DNA of 64,000 nt from Sporomusa malonica (GTDB taxonomy: Bacteria; Bacillota; Negativicutes; Sporomusales; Sporomusaceae). Every line of letters starts with the position of its first letter. Position 1 is the stretch's first letter. The notes below the pieces were generated by a model. It was not told where the DNA came from, made no database searches, and worked only from the letters and a program-made list of their open reading frames with translations. This document shows, piece by piece, positions 51,376-60,988 of the stretch. The stretch is from positions 28,670 through 92,669 of the forward strand of contig NZ_FWXI01000021.1 in the NCBI RefSeq assembly GCF_900176355.1, given 5' to 3'. The position numbers and the translations under genes are program-made.

Positions 51376-51650
51376 TTGCAACAACATTAGTAATCCACAT
51401 GTTTTATCCGATACCATATACAATATATACAGTCATTAATGAATTATGTGCAAAATTCAAACAACTCTCAATAAATTAACTTGTCATTTACTAGATAGTT
51501 AGATTAAAAGTTCGATTTTAGCGCTACTGGACTAGATTTCTATAAGCCTACAGCTAATTGGAATGATTTTTGCATTGATGATCTTTATCAAAGTAAAATT
51601 GCAACATTGCAAAACTGAAGGGCAAAGTTAATACGTACATGTTGCAAAAA
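51376..51650. repeat. TTGCAAC-type repeats around the MFS promoter
   Basis: TTGCAACAACAT at 51376, TTGCAACATTGCAA at 51599 (an imperfect palindrome) and ATGTTGCAAAA at 51639. They could be binding sites for a transcription activator acting with sigma-54. Confidence 0.4.
51558..51575 (+). promoter_or_regulatory. sigma-54-like promoter of the MFS gene
   Basis: TTGGAATGATTTTTGCAT has GG and GC exactly 10 nt apart, with the conserved TTGCAT of the -12 element; the -24 element is only TTGGAAT. It is about 145 nt before the gene. Confidence 0.5.
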
Positions 51651-51719
51651 CGGGGGTGGTAATCGGGAACTGCTGCTTATATATACCAAAAGTGCAATAT
51701 ATACGAGGGGGTATGTCCA

Positions 51720-52997
51720 ATGAAATGGAAGAACTCATACACAGCGATGGCTGTCATTTGTTCAGTTTGGTTTTTGTGTCATATTGACCGCATGGTAATG
51801 GCGGTAACAATACCCTTTATTGCAACTGAGTTTGGTTTAAAACCGGTCGAAATGGGCGGAGTAATGAGCGCGTTTTTCCTTGGTTATTTTATAATGCAAA
51901 TTCCCGGCGGATTCCTTGCGGATAAATATGGCCCCCGCAAAGTACTGGCTGGTGCTGTATTATGGTGGTCTGCCTTTACTGCAGTGACCGGCGCAGTATC
52001 AAATTTATCGCAGATGTTGGTGGCAAGGGTAATCTTCGGCGTTGGCGAAGGAGCTGCTCCTGCCGCTACTTGGAAAGCCAATGCCAACTGGCTTCCACTT
52101 AGTCAGCGTGGTATCGGATCCGGCTTGATGATGGCAGGTACTGTCCTTGCACCAGCCGTTACACCGTGGTTTATTGCGACTTTGATTACAACTTATGGCT
52201 GGCGTTCAGTTTACTACTTATTGTTTATTCCGGGTGCGCTCTTAGTTGCTTGGATTTGGTGGAAGTTACCGGATAATCCGGCGGATAAGCCTGGAATCAG
52301 CAAGGAAGAACTGGATGAATTGGTAGAAAAAGAATCGGATCTTGGCACTTCAATTACCAGTGGTGGTAATGTTACATTCTGGGAGATCATCAAAGAACAA
52401 ACCGTGTATAAATCTTTCTTTATTTTACTATTTTCAAATATGGTAACATACGGTTTCGTTTCTTGGCTGCCGTCTTATCTCAAGTTATCACGCGGCTTAA
52501 CAACAGCCCAATTGGGTTGGATTGCCTCAATCCCGTTTGTAGCGGGGGCAGCTGGCTTTTTACTCGCAGGTTGGATCGGTGATGGCCCAATGAAACATAA
52601 CCGCAAACTTCCATTAGTCATTTCTCAATGGACTTCCTGTGCCACCTTATATATGACTTATTCAGCTCAGTCGCTCGATCAATTGATTATCTGGCAGACA
52701 TTGACCGGCTTTTTCATCTTCTTTGCTACGGGCGCATTATACAATCTTCCTGTTAGCTCTATACCTAGAGAGATCACTGGCCGAGCCATGGGGTTTGTAA
52801 ATATGGCAGGGCAAATTGCCGGCTTCCTTTCGCCGCTGATTGCTGGTTTTCTTATCCAATCCAGCAAGGGCGGCGCTAACTACGATGCAGCATTTCAGTA
52901 TTTCATAATAGCGATGCTTTGTTCTTCTTTAGTTGCTTTGACATTCAAACAACGCAAACCAGATTTTGCAGCCGGGAAATCTACTAAATCAGCTTAA
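51720..52997 (+). CDS. MFS transporter of the ACS (anion:cation symporter) family
   Basis: 425 residues with 12 predicted helices. Motifs of the ACS family: WFLCHIDRMVMAVTIPFIATEFG near the N-terminus, IPGGFLADKYGPRKVL (motif A), then VARVIFGVGEGAAPAATWKANANWLP. These carriers take up organic anions such as hexuronates, tartrate or dicarboxylates. ATG 51720 follows GGGGG. It has its own sigma-54-like promoter and is divergent from the acyl-CoA cluster, separated by a terminator. It probably imports the carboxylate degraded there; this is inference. Confidence 0.93.
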   Translation: MKWKNSYTAMAVICSVWFLCHIDRMVMAVTIPFIATEFGLKPVEMGGVMSAFFLGYFIMQIPGGFLADKYGPRKVLAGAVLWWSAFTAVTGAVSNLSQMLVARVIFGVGEGAAPAATWKANANWLPLSQRGIGSGLMMAGTVLAPAVTPWFIATLITTYGWRSVYYLLFIPGALLVAWIWWKLPDNPADKPGISKEELDELVEKESDLGTSITSGGNVTFWEIIKEQTVYKSFFILLFSNMVTYGFVSWLPSYLKLSRGLTTAQLGWIASIPFVAGAAGFLLAGWIGDGPMKHNRKLPLVISQWTSCATLYMTYSAQSLDQLIIWQTLTGFFIFFATGALYNLPVSSIPREITGRAMGFVNMAGQIAGFLSPLIAGFLIQSSKGGANYDAAFQYFIIAMLCSSLVALTFKQRKPDFAAGKSTKSA

Positions 52998-53037
52998 GTC
53001 TACAGTACACGAATCCCCGTATGGAGTAAATAAAGTG

Positions 53038-53068
53038 AAATGAGCAAAGACATAGTCTCTGCTCATTT
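53038..53068. terminator. terminator between the MFS gene and the convergent flavoenzyme gene
   Basis: AAATGAGCA and TGCTCATTT pair, with a 13-nt loop that includes AGAC/GTCT. Confidence 0.7.
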
Positions 53069-53134
53069 CTTCTATTTGGCGCGAATTCTGCTATTAAATG
53101 AAGCTACACGTAATTAATATAACTTACAGAGGTA

Positions 53135-55168
53135 TTATAGCATTTTGATAGCCTCATCATAAGCTTGCCTAATAGCAGTCAGCATATTCCCGGGCTTATA
53201 TGCATCACCAATCACTGAAACTTTATCTGCTTTTCCTGTGAGTTCGGTGAGCAAATTAGTATCTGGGCTTGAGCCGAGGGCAACTACTACAGTATCCGCA
53301 GGAATGATATCCTGTCTATTAGCCTTCTCTATAACAACTCCACCGTGCTCTATAGCAACAACTTTACCTTGCTCCACCATTGTCACGCTGAGTTTTCTTA
53401 ACGCTTCTATCATTGACCAACGTGTACTAGGGCCAATATCTTTGCCTATTCCTTTAGCCATTTCCACGATTGTTATCTGTTTACGGCCATGCGTCAGCAA
53501 ACGGTACAATTCTTCTGGCGTCTCAGCTTGGTGCAACAAAAGATACCTCAAGGTTTGTGCATCAAGTGTGCCATCTTGGGCTAGTAGTAATGCAGTCTCT
53601 ACACCTGTGGCCCCTCCACCCACAATGACAATTTTAGACCCTGTTTTTGTTTTATTGTTAAGTACATCCCTCGCCTGAATAACGACGGCACCCTTTTCCA
53701 CGGGGAATGGGATAACGCTTGGACTTGCTCCTGAGGCAACCACTACCCGTTCAAAAATACCGCTGTTAACCGCCGCTATAACGTCATCGGCCGTAGCTAC
53801 CTTATTACAGTAGATTTGAACTTTCAAACCCAGGCAAGCAGCAAGTAAATAATCTCTTAACCGGTGAATATCATGCCTTCCCGGTGGAGCGGCGGCTAGT
53901 AACATTTGTCCGCCGGGCTCTTTGTCAGCTTCCCAAATTGCAACTTGATGCCCGCGTGAAGCAGCAACTCTGGCGTATTCCAATCCCGCAACACCAGCAC
54001 CAATTACCAATACTTTTTCAGCTAGAGTCGATTTTACCTCTGTCGGGAGTAAACCTTCCTCTAGGAGTTCGGCTTCTCTACCTGCCTCAGCATTAGAAAG
54101 ACAACTAAGTGATTTACCGTAAAATATACTGTCCATACATCCCTGATTACAGGCGATGCAAGGGCGTATTGCAGCATATTGACCGATCTTCGCCTTATTT
54201 ACTAACTCAGGATCAGCAACAAACCCCCTGGCGATACCAATAAAGTCAGCATCACCATTATCAACTAATTTTTCTGCCATTTGTACATGGATGCGGTTGC
54301 ACGCGATAACAGGAATAGATACTACTTCTTTAATTTCCCTGCACAAATAGCTGAATGCACCGGGCGGTACCTCCATGGAAATTTGCGGAACATGAGTTTC
54401 ATGCCAGCCGCCGGTCACATTAATTGCATCAACACCAGCCCTTTCCAGTGCAACGCAAATTTGCCGAGCCTCAGCATTGGTATTACTACCATCAATAAAG
54501 TCATTGCCGGCAACCCTAAACATAATAGGAAAGTCTGGTCCGGTAGCTTCTCGAATTGCAGCAATGACCTCCAGGGCAAAAGTCATCCGGCCTTGGAGAT
54601 CACCACCATATTTATCTTTCCGCAAGTTCGTAGTTGAAGATAAGAATTGGGATATTAAATACCCAGCACTGCCAGCAATTTCAACTCCATCAAAATTTGC
54701 TTCTTGTGCACGTCTGGCTGCAGCGGCAAAGAAAGCAATAATATCATTAATTTCCTGATGATTAAGTTCTCTTGGAGTTTCACCGCTAAAGCGGGAATAT
54801 ACGGGTGATGGGGCAACGGGCTGCTGCCCGCTATATTCTCTTGGACGCTGATATCGACCGCCATGCCACAGCTGAGGGAAAACCTTAGCTCCCTCAGCGT
54901 GCACTGCATCAGTCAACCGCCGCAAACCCTGTATAAAGCAATCATCATACATCTGTATCATGTTATGCTGATTCACCCGCCAAGGGTCAATCCCTACCGC
55001 CCCAACAACGATGAGTCCAACACCACCACGTGCCCGCAGACGGTAGAATTCTACCAGCCTGTCAGTAACTTCGCCACCTGGGCAGTAGGCCAGATGCAGG
55101 GGAGTCATAATAAAACGGTTTCTAATCACTACATTCCCAATTATACCAGGAGAATACAGCTTCGACAT
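53135..55168 (-). CDS. Old-yellow-enzyme/2,4-dienoyl-CoA reductase-like flavoprotein
   Basis: 677 residues. Residues about 1-340 are a FMN-binding OYE TIM barrel (GVVIRNRFIMTPLHLAYCPGGEVTDRLVEFY-like start, PQLWHGGR). A [4Fe-4S] cluster is bound by CIACNQGC and a fourth cysteine in SLSCLSN, around 343-365. Residues about 380-677 are a FAD/NAD(P)-binding half with VIGAGVAGLEYARVAASRGHQV and IVIVGGGATGVETALLLAQ. This is the plan of E. coli FadH and of related anaerobic enoate reductases. It would reduce dienoyl- or enoyl-CoA-type substrates. It is the last gene of the minus-strand beta-oxidation run, 30 nt after the thiolase. Confidence 0.92.
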   Translation of the reverse strand: MSKLYSPGIIGNVVIRNRFIMTPLHLAYCPGGEVTDRLVEFYRLRARGGVGLIVVGAVGIDPWRVNQHNMIQMYDDCFIQGLRRLTDAVHAEGAKVFPQLWHGGRYQRPREYSGQQPVAPSPVYSRFSGETPRELNHQEINDIIAFFAAAARRAQEANFDGVEIAGSAGYLISQFLSSTTNLRKDKYGGDLQGRMTFALEVIAAIREATGPDFPIMFRVAGNDFIDGSNTNAEARQICVALERAGVDAINVTGGWHETHVPQISMEVPPGAFSYLCREIKEVVSIPVIACNRIHVQMAEKLVDNGDADFIGIARGFVADPELVNKAKIGQYAAIRPCIACNQGCMDSIFYGKSLSCLSNAEAGREAELLEEGLLPTEVKSTLAEKVLVIGAGVAGLEYARVAASRGHQVAIWEADKEPGGQMLLAAAPPGRHDIHRLRDYLLAACLGLKVQIYCNKVATADDVIAAVNSGIFERVVVASGASPSVIPFPVEKGAVVIQARDVLNNKTKTGSKIVIVGGGATGVETALLLAQDGTLDAQTLRYLLLHQAETPEELYRLLTHGRKQITIVEMAKGIGKDIGPSTRWSMIEALRKLSVTMVEQGKVVAIEHGGVVIEKANRQDIIPADTVVVALGSSPDTNLLTELTGKADKVSVIGDAYKPGNMLTAIRQAYDEAIKML

Positions 55169-55198
55169 ACTTGTTATCCTTTACTCTTTAAACATTAC

Positions 55199-56371
55199 TT
55201 ATAATTTTTCAAATACACCTGCAGCACCCATACCGCCACCAATACACATGCTGACCAAACCATACTTGCCATCATTACGGCCCAACTCATTAATTAGTTC
55301 AACTGTCAGTTTAGCACCAGTACAGCCTAACGGATGACCTACAGCAATAGCACCACCATTGGGATTAACCTTGGTTTGATCCATATCCAATTTTCTCATA
55401 CAGTATAGAGCCTGAGCCGCAAACGCTTCATTCAACAAAATTATGTCCATTTTATCAAGAGTGAGTCCCGCCCGTTTCATAGCCTTAGGTATGGCGACAA
55501 CTGGTCCGATACCCATTTCATCCGGGTTAACACCGCCTACGGCAAATGAACGCAATACTGCCAGCGGTTTAAGACCTAACTGCTCCGCCCGCTTAGCTGA
55601 CATGATCATTACAGCTGCAGCGCCGTCGGTAATTTGTGAAGAGTTACCAGCGGTAACAGATCCTTTTGCATGGAATACAGGCTTCAGCTTAGCCAAATCT
55701 TCCATAGTTGCGCTTGCTCGTACACCTTCATCATCCTTGCATATTCCTGCTTCCTCAATAATTCTACCATTAACATACTTCCGGTTCACGAAAGGCACAG
55801 GTACGATTTCATCTGTAAACTTACCTTCTTCAATGGCCTTAGCTGCTTTATGATGGCTTGCAAGAGCGAGAGTATCCTGATCCTCGCGGCTTATGCCATA
55901 GCGATTAGCTACGTTTTCGGCTGTTTGGCCCATAGCTATATACACCTCAGAATGTTGCATAAGCTCTGGGTTTGGAGCCGGTTGAAGACCTCCCATTTGC
56001 ACCATACTCATCGACTCGACACCACCGCCAATCGCGACGTCGCCCCAACCAAGCATAACTTGTTCTGTCGCTAAAGCAATGGCTTGAAGACCAGCTGAGC
56101 AGAACCTGTTTAGTGTCATTCCGGATACACTCATCGGCAGGCCTGCATGTAATGCCAAATTACGTGCAATATTGAGGCCTTGTGCACCTTCGCCGAATGC
56201 ACACCCCATAATGACGTCTTCAATTTCATTAGGATCAACAACCGGTGCTCTTCTAAGCAAATCTTTTACTACTATAGCCCCTAAACTTTCTGGTCTAACA
56301 TCCTTCAAAGAGCCCTTATATCCTTTGCCAAGTGGTGTTCTTGCTGCCGCCACTATTACTGCTTCTTGCAT
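55199..56371 (-). CDS. acetyl-CoA C-acyltransferase (thiolase)
   Basis: 390 residues. The catalytic cysteine is in LNRFCSAGLQAI near residue 90; the C-terminal NPNGGAIAVGHPLGCTGAKL and CIGGGMGAAGVFE motifs carry the His and second Cys. The family splits acyl-CoA in beta-oxidation or condenses acetyl-CoA in the reverse direction. The pairing with a FadN-type protein 44 nt upstream on the same strand points to beta-oxidation (FadA/FadB-like partners). The start ATG 56371 follows GAGGAG. Substrate chain length is not evident. Confidence 0.95.
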   Translation of the reverse strand: MQEAVIVAAARTPLGKGYKGSLKDVRPESLGAIVVKDLLRRAPVVDPNEIEDVIMGCAFGEGAQGLNIARNLALHAGLPMSVSGMTLNRFCSAGLQAIALATEQVMLGWGDVAIGGGVESMSMVQMGGLQPAPNPELMQHSEVYIAMGQTAENVANRYGISREDQDTLALASHHKAAKAIEEGKFTDEIVPVPFVNRKYVNGRIIEEAGICKDDEGVRASATMEDLAKLKPVFHAKGSVTAGNSSQITDGAAAVMIMSAKRAEQLGLKPLAVLRSFAVGGVNPDEMGIGPVVAIPKAMKRAGLTLDKMDIILLNEAFAAQALYCMRKLDMDQTKVNPNGGAIAVGHPLGCTGAKLTVELINELGRNDGKYGLVSMCIGGGMGAAGVFEKL

Positions 56372-56415
56372 TTATTTCTCCTCCTCATCAATACCTTTTA
56401 GACTACCGACTATTT

Positions 56416-58818
56416 TTAGTTAACAAGCGGCTTGCCTTTTTCAAGCATGTGCTCAATCCGCTCTTTGGTCTTGGTTTCTCTAACGAGCTCCAAGAATACC
56501 TCAAGTTCCAATTCCATCAGGTATTGTTCATCAACAATCGTCTTGTTAGGAGCGTTACCGCCAGTCATGATGTAGGCCAATTTATTTCCGATGTGGGCGC
56601 TATATTCAGTAATGAATCCTGCTTTTTTCATAAAGTCGGTAGTCATTAGAAGTGAACCATAACCAATGCTGCCTGTTACCTTGATTCCTTTAGGAGTAGG
56701 TGGAACATAGCCCATCTTGCTCATATGGAGCACTTCATCCTTGGCTTCCTTGATTAAACCCTCTTTATTCATGGAAATACCATCGGTATCCCTAAAGTAG
56801 CCCATGGCTTTAGCTGCATAAGCGTTTTTGTACACTGTGGCCATCAGCAGCTTTTCGTGAGCTTTCTTTAACATTGGCAATGGATCTACAGCAATATCCT
56901 CAGGCAACTTTTCCATGGTACGCGTAACTATTTCCTTCACACCACCGCTGCCTGGAATCAAACCAACTTGCGCTTCAACTAGGCCGATATTCAGATCTGC
57001 TAGAGCCCTAACGCGTGGACTGGAAAGAAGGATTTCAGCTCCCCCGCCGAAGGCCATACCGTGTGCAGCAGCAACAACTGGTTTTGGCGAGTATTTCAAT
57101 TTTAAGAACGCTTTATGAACGGCCCTGATATCTGTTTCGATCGCTTGCCATTCCTGGCCCTCGATTTGTTTATAGAATGTTTTTAAGTTGGCTCCAACAC
57201 AGAAGTTTTTACCTTGATGACCGATTACAAGACCAGCCCAATTTTTCTCTACTTCATCAATACTATATTCCAGCATTTCGGCCAGATCCTCGCCAGCCAC
57301 GTCGTTACGGCTATGGAATTCCAGACAGGCAACACCATCTCCTAAGTCTATAAGGCTTGAGTCCTTGCCAACTTTAATTGGCGTTGCTTTGCGACTGATA
57401 TCTTTAAGAATGATGGCTCCTGGATTAGCCTGCATTAGTTTATGCTTAACTTCAAACGGGTCGAAGCAAGTTAAACCGTCTTCAGTTTCAGTATAGAAGG
57501 AGTCTCTGCCAGAGGCTAACAGTTCTTTCACAATTACCGGAATCTGTACTCCTTCACTTTCCATGCGCTCAGCAACTTTTTTTACTCCTAGAGCATCCCA
57601 AATTTCGAATGGTCCAAGAACCCAGTTATAGCCCCATTTTAGCGCATTGTCAATATCTGTCAGGTTATAAGCAATATCTTTAGCGTTATTGGCTGCATAT
57701 AACAAGGTCTCTTTGGTTAGGCGCCAAGCAAGTTGTCCGGCGGCATCGTCGGCAAATACTAGCGCTGCCATTTTCTCTTTGATATCACGCTTTTGTGCAG
57801 CTAACTCAAGTGAGGCAAAGCTAACCGGCTGTTGTGGGCGATATTCCATTTTGGTGTAATCAAGTGCAAGAATTTCCTTCTGGGCACCATTCTTAACTCT
57901 CTTATAGAAGCCTTGTCCGCTTTTATCGCCACGCATATCGTGTTGTACCATTTTCTGTAAAAGATCAGGTACAGTGAAGGCTTCTTGGTCCGCTTTATCT
58001 GTAAATACTTTCTGAAGACTTTCGGATAAAAGAACAGTAAGATCATGGCCAGCCATATCATTGGTACGAAGGGTTGCGCTCTTTGGACGTCCCATCGGAA
58101 TACCAGTGACAGCATCTATTTCCTCTACTGTCATGTTAAGGTCTACCATCGCCCGCATTCCGCCCCACATGGCGGCCATACCAATGCGATTGGCAATAAA
58201 ACAAGGTTCATCCTTAGCTACTACTACACCCTTGCCTAATACACGACGGCTGAAGTCTTTTATGAATTCCGAAATTTCAGGCAAAGTATCATCACCAGGA
58301 ATAATTTCAAGAAGTTTCATAATGGTTGGTGGATTAAAGAAGTGCGTTCCCAAAAAGCGCTGCCTAAAGGAAAGTGATAAGTCCTTAACCATTTCATTAA
58401 TCGATGTGCTTGATGTATTGGAACTGATTATGGCCTGCGGTTTACATACTTCGCTAATTCTTTTGAACAAAGCCTGCTTAATATCTAGCCGTTCAATAAC
58501 TACTTCGATGATCCAGTCGACTGCCTTTAACCGATCGAAATCGTCTTCAAGGTTACCTACACTTATTAGCTTGGCATTATTCGCTGCCAAGAAAACCGGC
58601 GGTTTTGATTTTTCCAGCCGTTGTTTAGCTCCCACCACAATCCTGTCGCGTACTACCTTGCTTTCAAGTGTTAAGCCTTTTTTCTGTTCCTCAGCTGTCA
58701 ATTCCGATGGTACAATATCTAGCAGGTCAACTTTAAGACCTGCATTGGCTAGATGGGCGGCAATACCTGCCCCCATGACTCCAGAGCCAATAACAGCTAC
58801 CTTTGTTATGCTTCTCAT
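56416..58818 (-). CDS. FadN-type 3-hydroxyacyl-CoA dehydrogenase/enoyl-CoA hydratase
   Basis: 800 residues from ATG 58818, 7 nt behind GGGAGGG. The dehydrogenase domains come first: NAD-binding VAVIGSGVMGAGIAAHLANAG, then SNTSSTSINEM and GTHFFNPPTIMKLLEIIPG. A second 3HCDH_C unit follows. The hydratase domain is at the C-terminal about 500-690 (GKNFCVGANLKTF, HGMAFGGGAEILL, LGLIPGSGGVKE-like). This order matches B. subtilis FadN and is the reverse of E. coli FadB. It converts enoyl-CoA to 3-ketoacyl-CoA. It lies between CoA-transferase and thiolase. Confidence 0.95.
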   Translation of the reverse strand: MRSITKVAVIGSGVMGAGIAAHLANAGLKVDLLDIVPSELTAEEQKKGLTLESKVVRDRIVVGAKQRLEKSKPPVFLAANNAKLISVGNLEDDFDRLKAVDWIIEVVIERLDIKQALFKRISEVCKPQAIISSNTSSTSINEMVKDLSLSFRQRFLGTHFFNPPTIMKLLEIIPGDDTLPEISEFIKDFSRRVLGKGVVVAKDEPCFIANRIGMAAMWGGMRAMVDLNMTVEEIDAVTGIPMGRPKSATLRTNDMAGHDLTVLLSESLQKVFTDKADQEAFTVPDLLQKMVQHDMRGDKSGQGFYKRVKNGAQKEILALDYTKMEYRPQQPVSFASLELAAQKRDIKEKMAALVFADDAAGQLAWRLTKETLLYAANNAKDIAYNLTDIDNALKWGYNWVLGPFEIWDALGVKKVAERMESEGVQIPVIVKELLASGRDSFYTETEDGLTCFDPFEVKHKLMQANPGAIILKDISRKATPIKVGKDSSLIDLGDGVACLEFHSRNDVAGEDLAEMLEYSIDEVEKNWAGLVIGHQGKNFCVGANLKTFYKQIEGQEWQAIETDIRAVHKAFLKLKYSPKPVVAAAHGMAFGGGAEILLSSPRVRALADLNIGLVEAQVGLIPGSGGVKEIVTRTMEKLPEDIAVDPLPMLKKAHEKLLMATVYKNAYAAKAMGYFRDTDGISMNKEGLIKEAKDEVLHMSKMGYVPPTPKGIKVTGSIGYGSLLMTTDFMKKAGFITEYSAHIGNKLAYIMTGGNAPNKTIVDEQYLMELELEVFLELVRETKTKERIEHMLEKGKPLVN

Positions 58819-58878
58819 TAAACACCCTCCCAATATTCAACATCATTAAGCGAAATGTCGCTTATATGTAGTTATTAA

Positions 58879-60456
58879 TTATAGACTGTTACGGGATTGG
58901 AAGACTTTCGCTACCACGCCCGGCAGTTCCTGAAAAATCTCAGGGGCCATAGTTTTTACATTTCTGATAATGGGCCTAAAATCCATAAGTTCTAAAACGT
59001 CCTTGTCAAGATCAATCCCAGGAGCGATCTCAATCAATTCCACACCTTCTGGCGTAAGTTCAAATACAGCCCTTTCGGTTACATACATAACATTCTGGCC
59101 AACGCTTACAGCATACTTGCCGCTAAAGGTTACTTGCTCTACATCGGCTAAAAACTTCTTGCTTCTTCCTTCTTGTACGATATTCAGCTTCCTGTCGGCA
59201 ATTTGCTCCTTAAGTCCACCAGCTGTGAACGTACCACAGAAGACTACCTTTTTAGCATTCTGGGTTATATCAATAAATCCGCCGCAGCCAATGGGCTCGC
59301 CATTGACCTGGCTAACATTTACATTTCCATGACGATCAACCTGTGCAATCCCCAAAATGGCCACATCGATTCCACCGCCATTAAAAAAGTCAAATTGGTG
59401 TCCCATTTCAATGATAGCATCAGCGTTATAGCAACAACCAAAATCATGCATGCCTGCCGGTAAACCACCAACGCCACCAGCCTCAGTTGTCATATGCAAA
59501 TTATGACTAATCCCCTCTTCCGCAGTTACAGCAGAAGCAACCTCGGGAATTCCAACTCCAATATTAATGACCGCACCTGGAAATAGCTCCATATCTGCTC
59601 TTCTGGCGATTACTTTACGTTCGTCCAGCGGCGCCGCCTTGATGCTATCAAGAGGGACTTTTATATCACCACAAAAGACGGGATTAAAATATGTCTGTCC
59701 AGTCTGCCAATGGTTCTCAGACTTAGCAACAACCACATAATCCACCATAATCCCCGGAACCTTCACTTCTTTCGGATGTAATGTTCCTGCCTTGACAACT
59801 TGTTCCACCTGAGCAATTACAATACCACCACATGCTTTAGCAGCTTGCGCTACCGATAGTTGCTCTAAAAAATAACTTTCCCGGTATAACGAGATATTGC
59901 CATTCTCGTCGGCCACTGAACCCCGGATAATTGCAATATCAAACTTTGGCGCCTTATAGTAAAGCCACTCCTCGTTTTCCAATTGTATGACTTCCACAAG
60001 ATCTTCGCATTCTCTGGTTCTTGCATTAAGCTTGCCGCCCTCAAGTCGTGGATCAACAAAAGTACCTAACCCAACTTTCGAAATTATCCCCGGTCGCCGG
60101 GCAGCCACATTGCGCGGCAAGGTAGTTACAATGCCCTGAGGAAAGTTGTAAGCCTCGACTTTATTCTCCTTAACTAGCTTCTCTAAGGCTGGCCCACAGC
60201 CCTTATAATGACCGCCAACAGTTCTCTTAAGCAGCCCTTCATGAGATAAATGCGCAAAACCACGGTCGCGACGATTACCAATACCTGATGGATAATAAAT
60301 GGTTAAATCACGTGGATAACCAGTCTCAAGGAAACTTTTCTCAATTTCCAGCGCTACTTCTTCGGCAAAGCCACCCAAGGTAATGCCCGGCGTATAAATT
60401 GTGGAACCATCTTTAATATACTTTATTACTTGCTCAGCACTGATAAATTTTGCCAT
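58879..60456 (-). CDS. acyl-CoA:carboxylate CoA-transferase (fused alpha-beta, YdiF/Pct-like)
   Basis: 525 residues from ATG 60456, 4 nt behind AAGGAG. The fused subunit plan is that of propionate/acetate CoA-transferases: N-terminal half with GKTIYTPGITLGGFAEEVAL-like segment (TPGITLGG) and the GGHYKGCGPAL motif, C-terminal half with MTTEAGGVGGLPAGMHDFG (catalytic glutamate in TEAGG) and GGGIDVAILGIAQVDRHGNVNVS. It activates an acid with CoA from acetyl- or another acyl-CoA at no ATP cost. It is the first gene of the minus-strand beta-oxidation run, with a sigma-54-like sequence about 240 nt upstream. Confidence 0.92.
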   Translation of the reverse strand: MAKFISAEQVIKYIKDGSTIYTPGITLGGFAEEVALEIEKSFLETGYPRDLTIYYPSGIGNRRDRGFAHLSHEGLLKRTVGGHYKGCGPALEKLVKENKVEAYNFPQGIVTTLPRNVAARRPGIISKVGLGTFVDPRLEGGKLNARTRECEDLVEVIQLENEEWLYYKAPKFDIAIIRGSVADENGNISLYRESYFLEQLSVAQAAKACGGIVIAQVEQVVKAGTLHPKEVKVPGIMVDYVVVAKSENHWQTGQTYFNPVFCGDIKVPLDSIKAAPLDERKVIARRADMELFPGAVINIGVGIPEVASAVTAEEGISHNLHMTTEAGGVGGLPAGMHDFGCCYNADAIIEMGHQFDFFNGGGIDVAILGIAQVDRHGNVNVSQVNGEPIGCGGFIDITQNAKKVVFCGTFTAGGLKEQIADRKLNIVQEGRSKKFLADVEQVTFSGKYAVSVGQNVMYVTERAVFELTPEGVELIEIAPGIDLDKDVLELMDFRPIIRNVKTMAPEIFQELPGVVAKVFQSRNSL

Positions 60457-60696
60457 TTCCTCACTCCTTCTTAATTTGTTCCGAATAACAATTAACATTT
60501 ATTGCAAAACTCATGCCAGTTACCCTTCAAATCTAAAAGTCCTTGAAAAAATCACGCTATTAAGCTTGCATGTAAATCTACGCTATCCTCTTCCTAATCA
60601 TATTGTATAAAATAGATATACCTATCGAAACCAGCAATTGGATATTTGTATATATAAGAAACACTTCTATTGAAGTAGTACTTCCCTATAGATCGC

Positions 60697-60714
60697 ATGC
60701 ACACTTATCGCCAA
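60697..60714 (-). promoter_or_regulatory. sigma-54-like promoter of the beta-oxidation run
   Basis: On the minus strand TTGGCGATAAGTGTGCAT has the GG and GC exactly 10 nt apart, and a good -24 TTGGC and -12 TGCAT. It is about 240 nt upstream of the CoA-transferase gene. Confidence 0.45.
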
Positions 60715-60799
60715 AATTCTATGTCATCCTTTTAGTGCAGTATTACCGCAAGAACTGAATACTCGAAAATATATCAGGGTCTTTTAGTGCTGACAGGAC

Positions 60800-60839
60800 G
60801 AGGAAGAATGTTCCAATGTATATTGGTACACTCTTCCTC
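60800..60839. terminator. hairpin between hbd and the CoA-transferase gene
   Basis: GAGGAAGA and TCTTCCTC with an inner CCAAT/ATTGG helix. On the minus strand it may end transcription from the hbd gene. Confidence 0.5.
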
Positions 60840-60931
60840 TATATTTACCGGCATGATGCTTTAAACTTGTTCTCCCCTTTTATCTCTGTATATAATTTAA
60901 ACAAGTCGCAAATCTCGCTCAACTAGTTACG

Positions 60932-60980
60932 ATGAAGAAAACCCGGCTTGCGCCGAGCCTTAGCGGAAGCCGATGATGAC
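60932..60980 (+). repeat. dispersed intergenic repeat, copy 3 (partial)
   Basis: GAAGAAAACCCGGCTTGCGCCGAGCC then AGCGGAAGCCGATG matches the first half of the copies at 6011 and 13776, with a deletion in the middle; the 3' part (CCAGACGGAAAGTT) is absent. Confidence 0.65.
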
Positions 60981-60988
60981 CGATTGAT

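Larger units (their letters stand above)
50920..51719. other. 800-bp intergenic region: group II intron remnant and MFS promoter region
   Basis: It contains the group II intron remnant (about 51025-51300), TTGCAAC-type repeats and the sigma-54-like promoter at 51558-51575. No intact gene is seen. Confidence 0.6.
60457..60988. other. 532-bp intergenic region
   Basis: It contains the sigma-54-like site at 60697-60714, the hairpin at 60800-60839 and the repeat copy at 60932-60980. No gene is evident. Confidence 0.5.
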
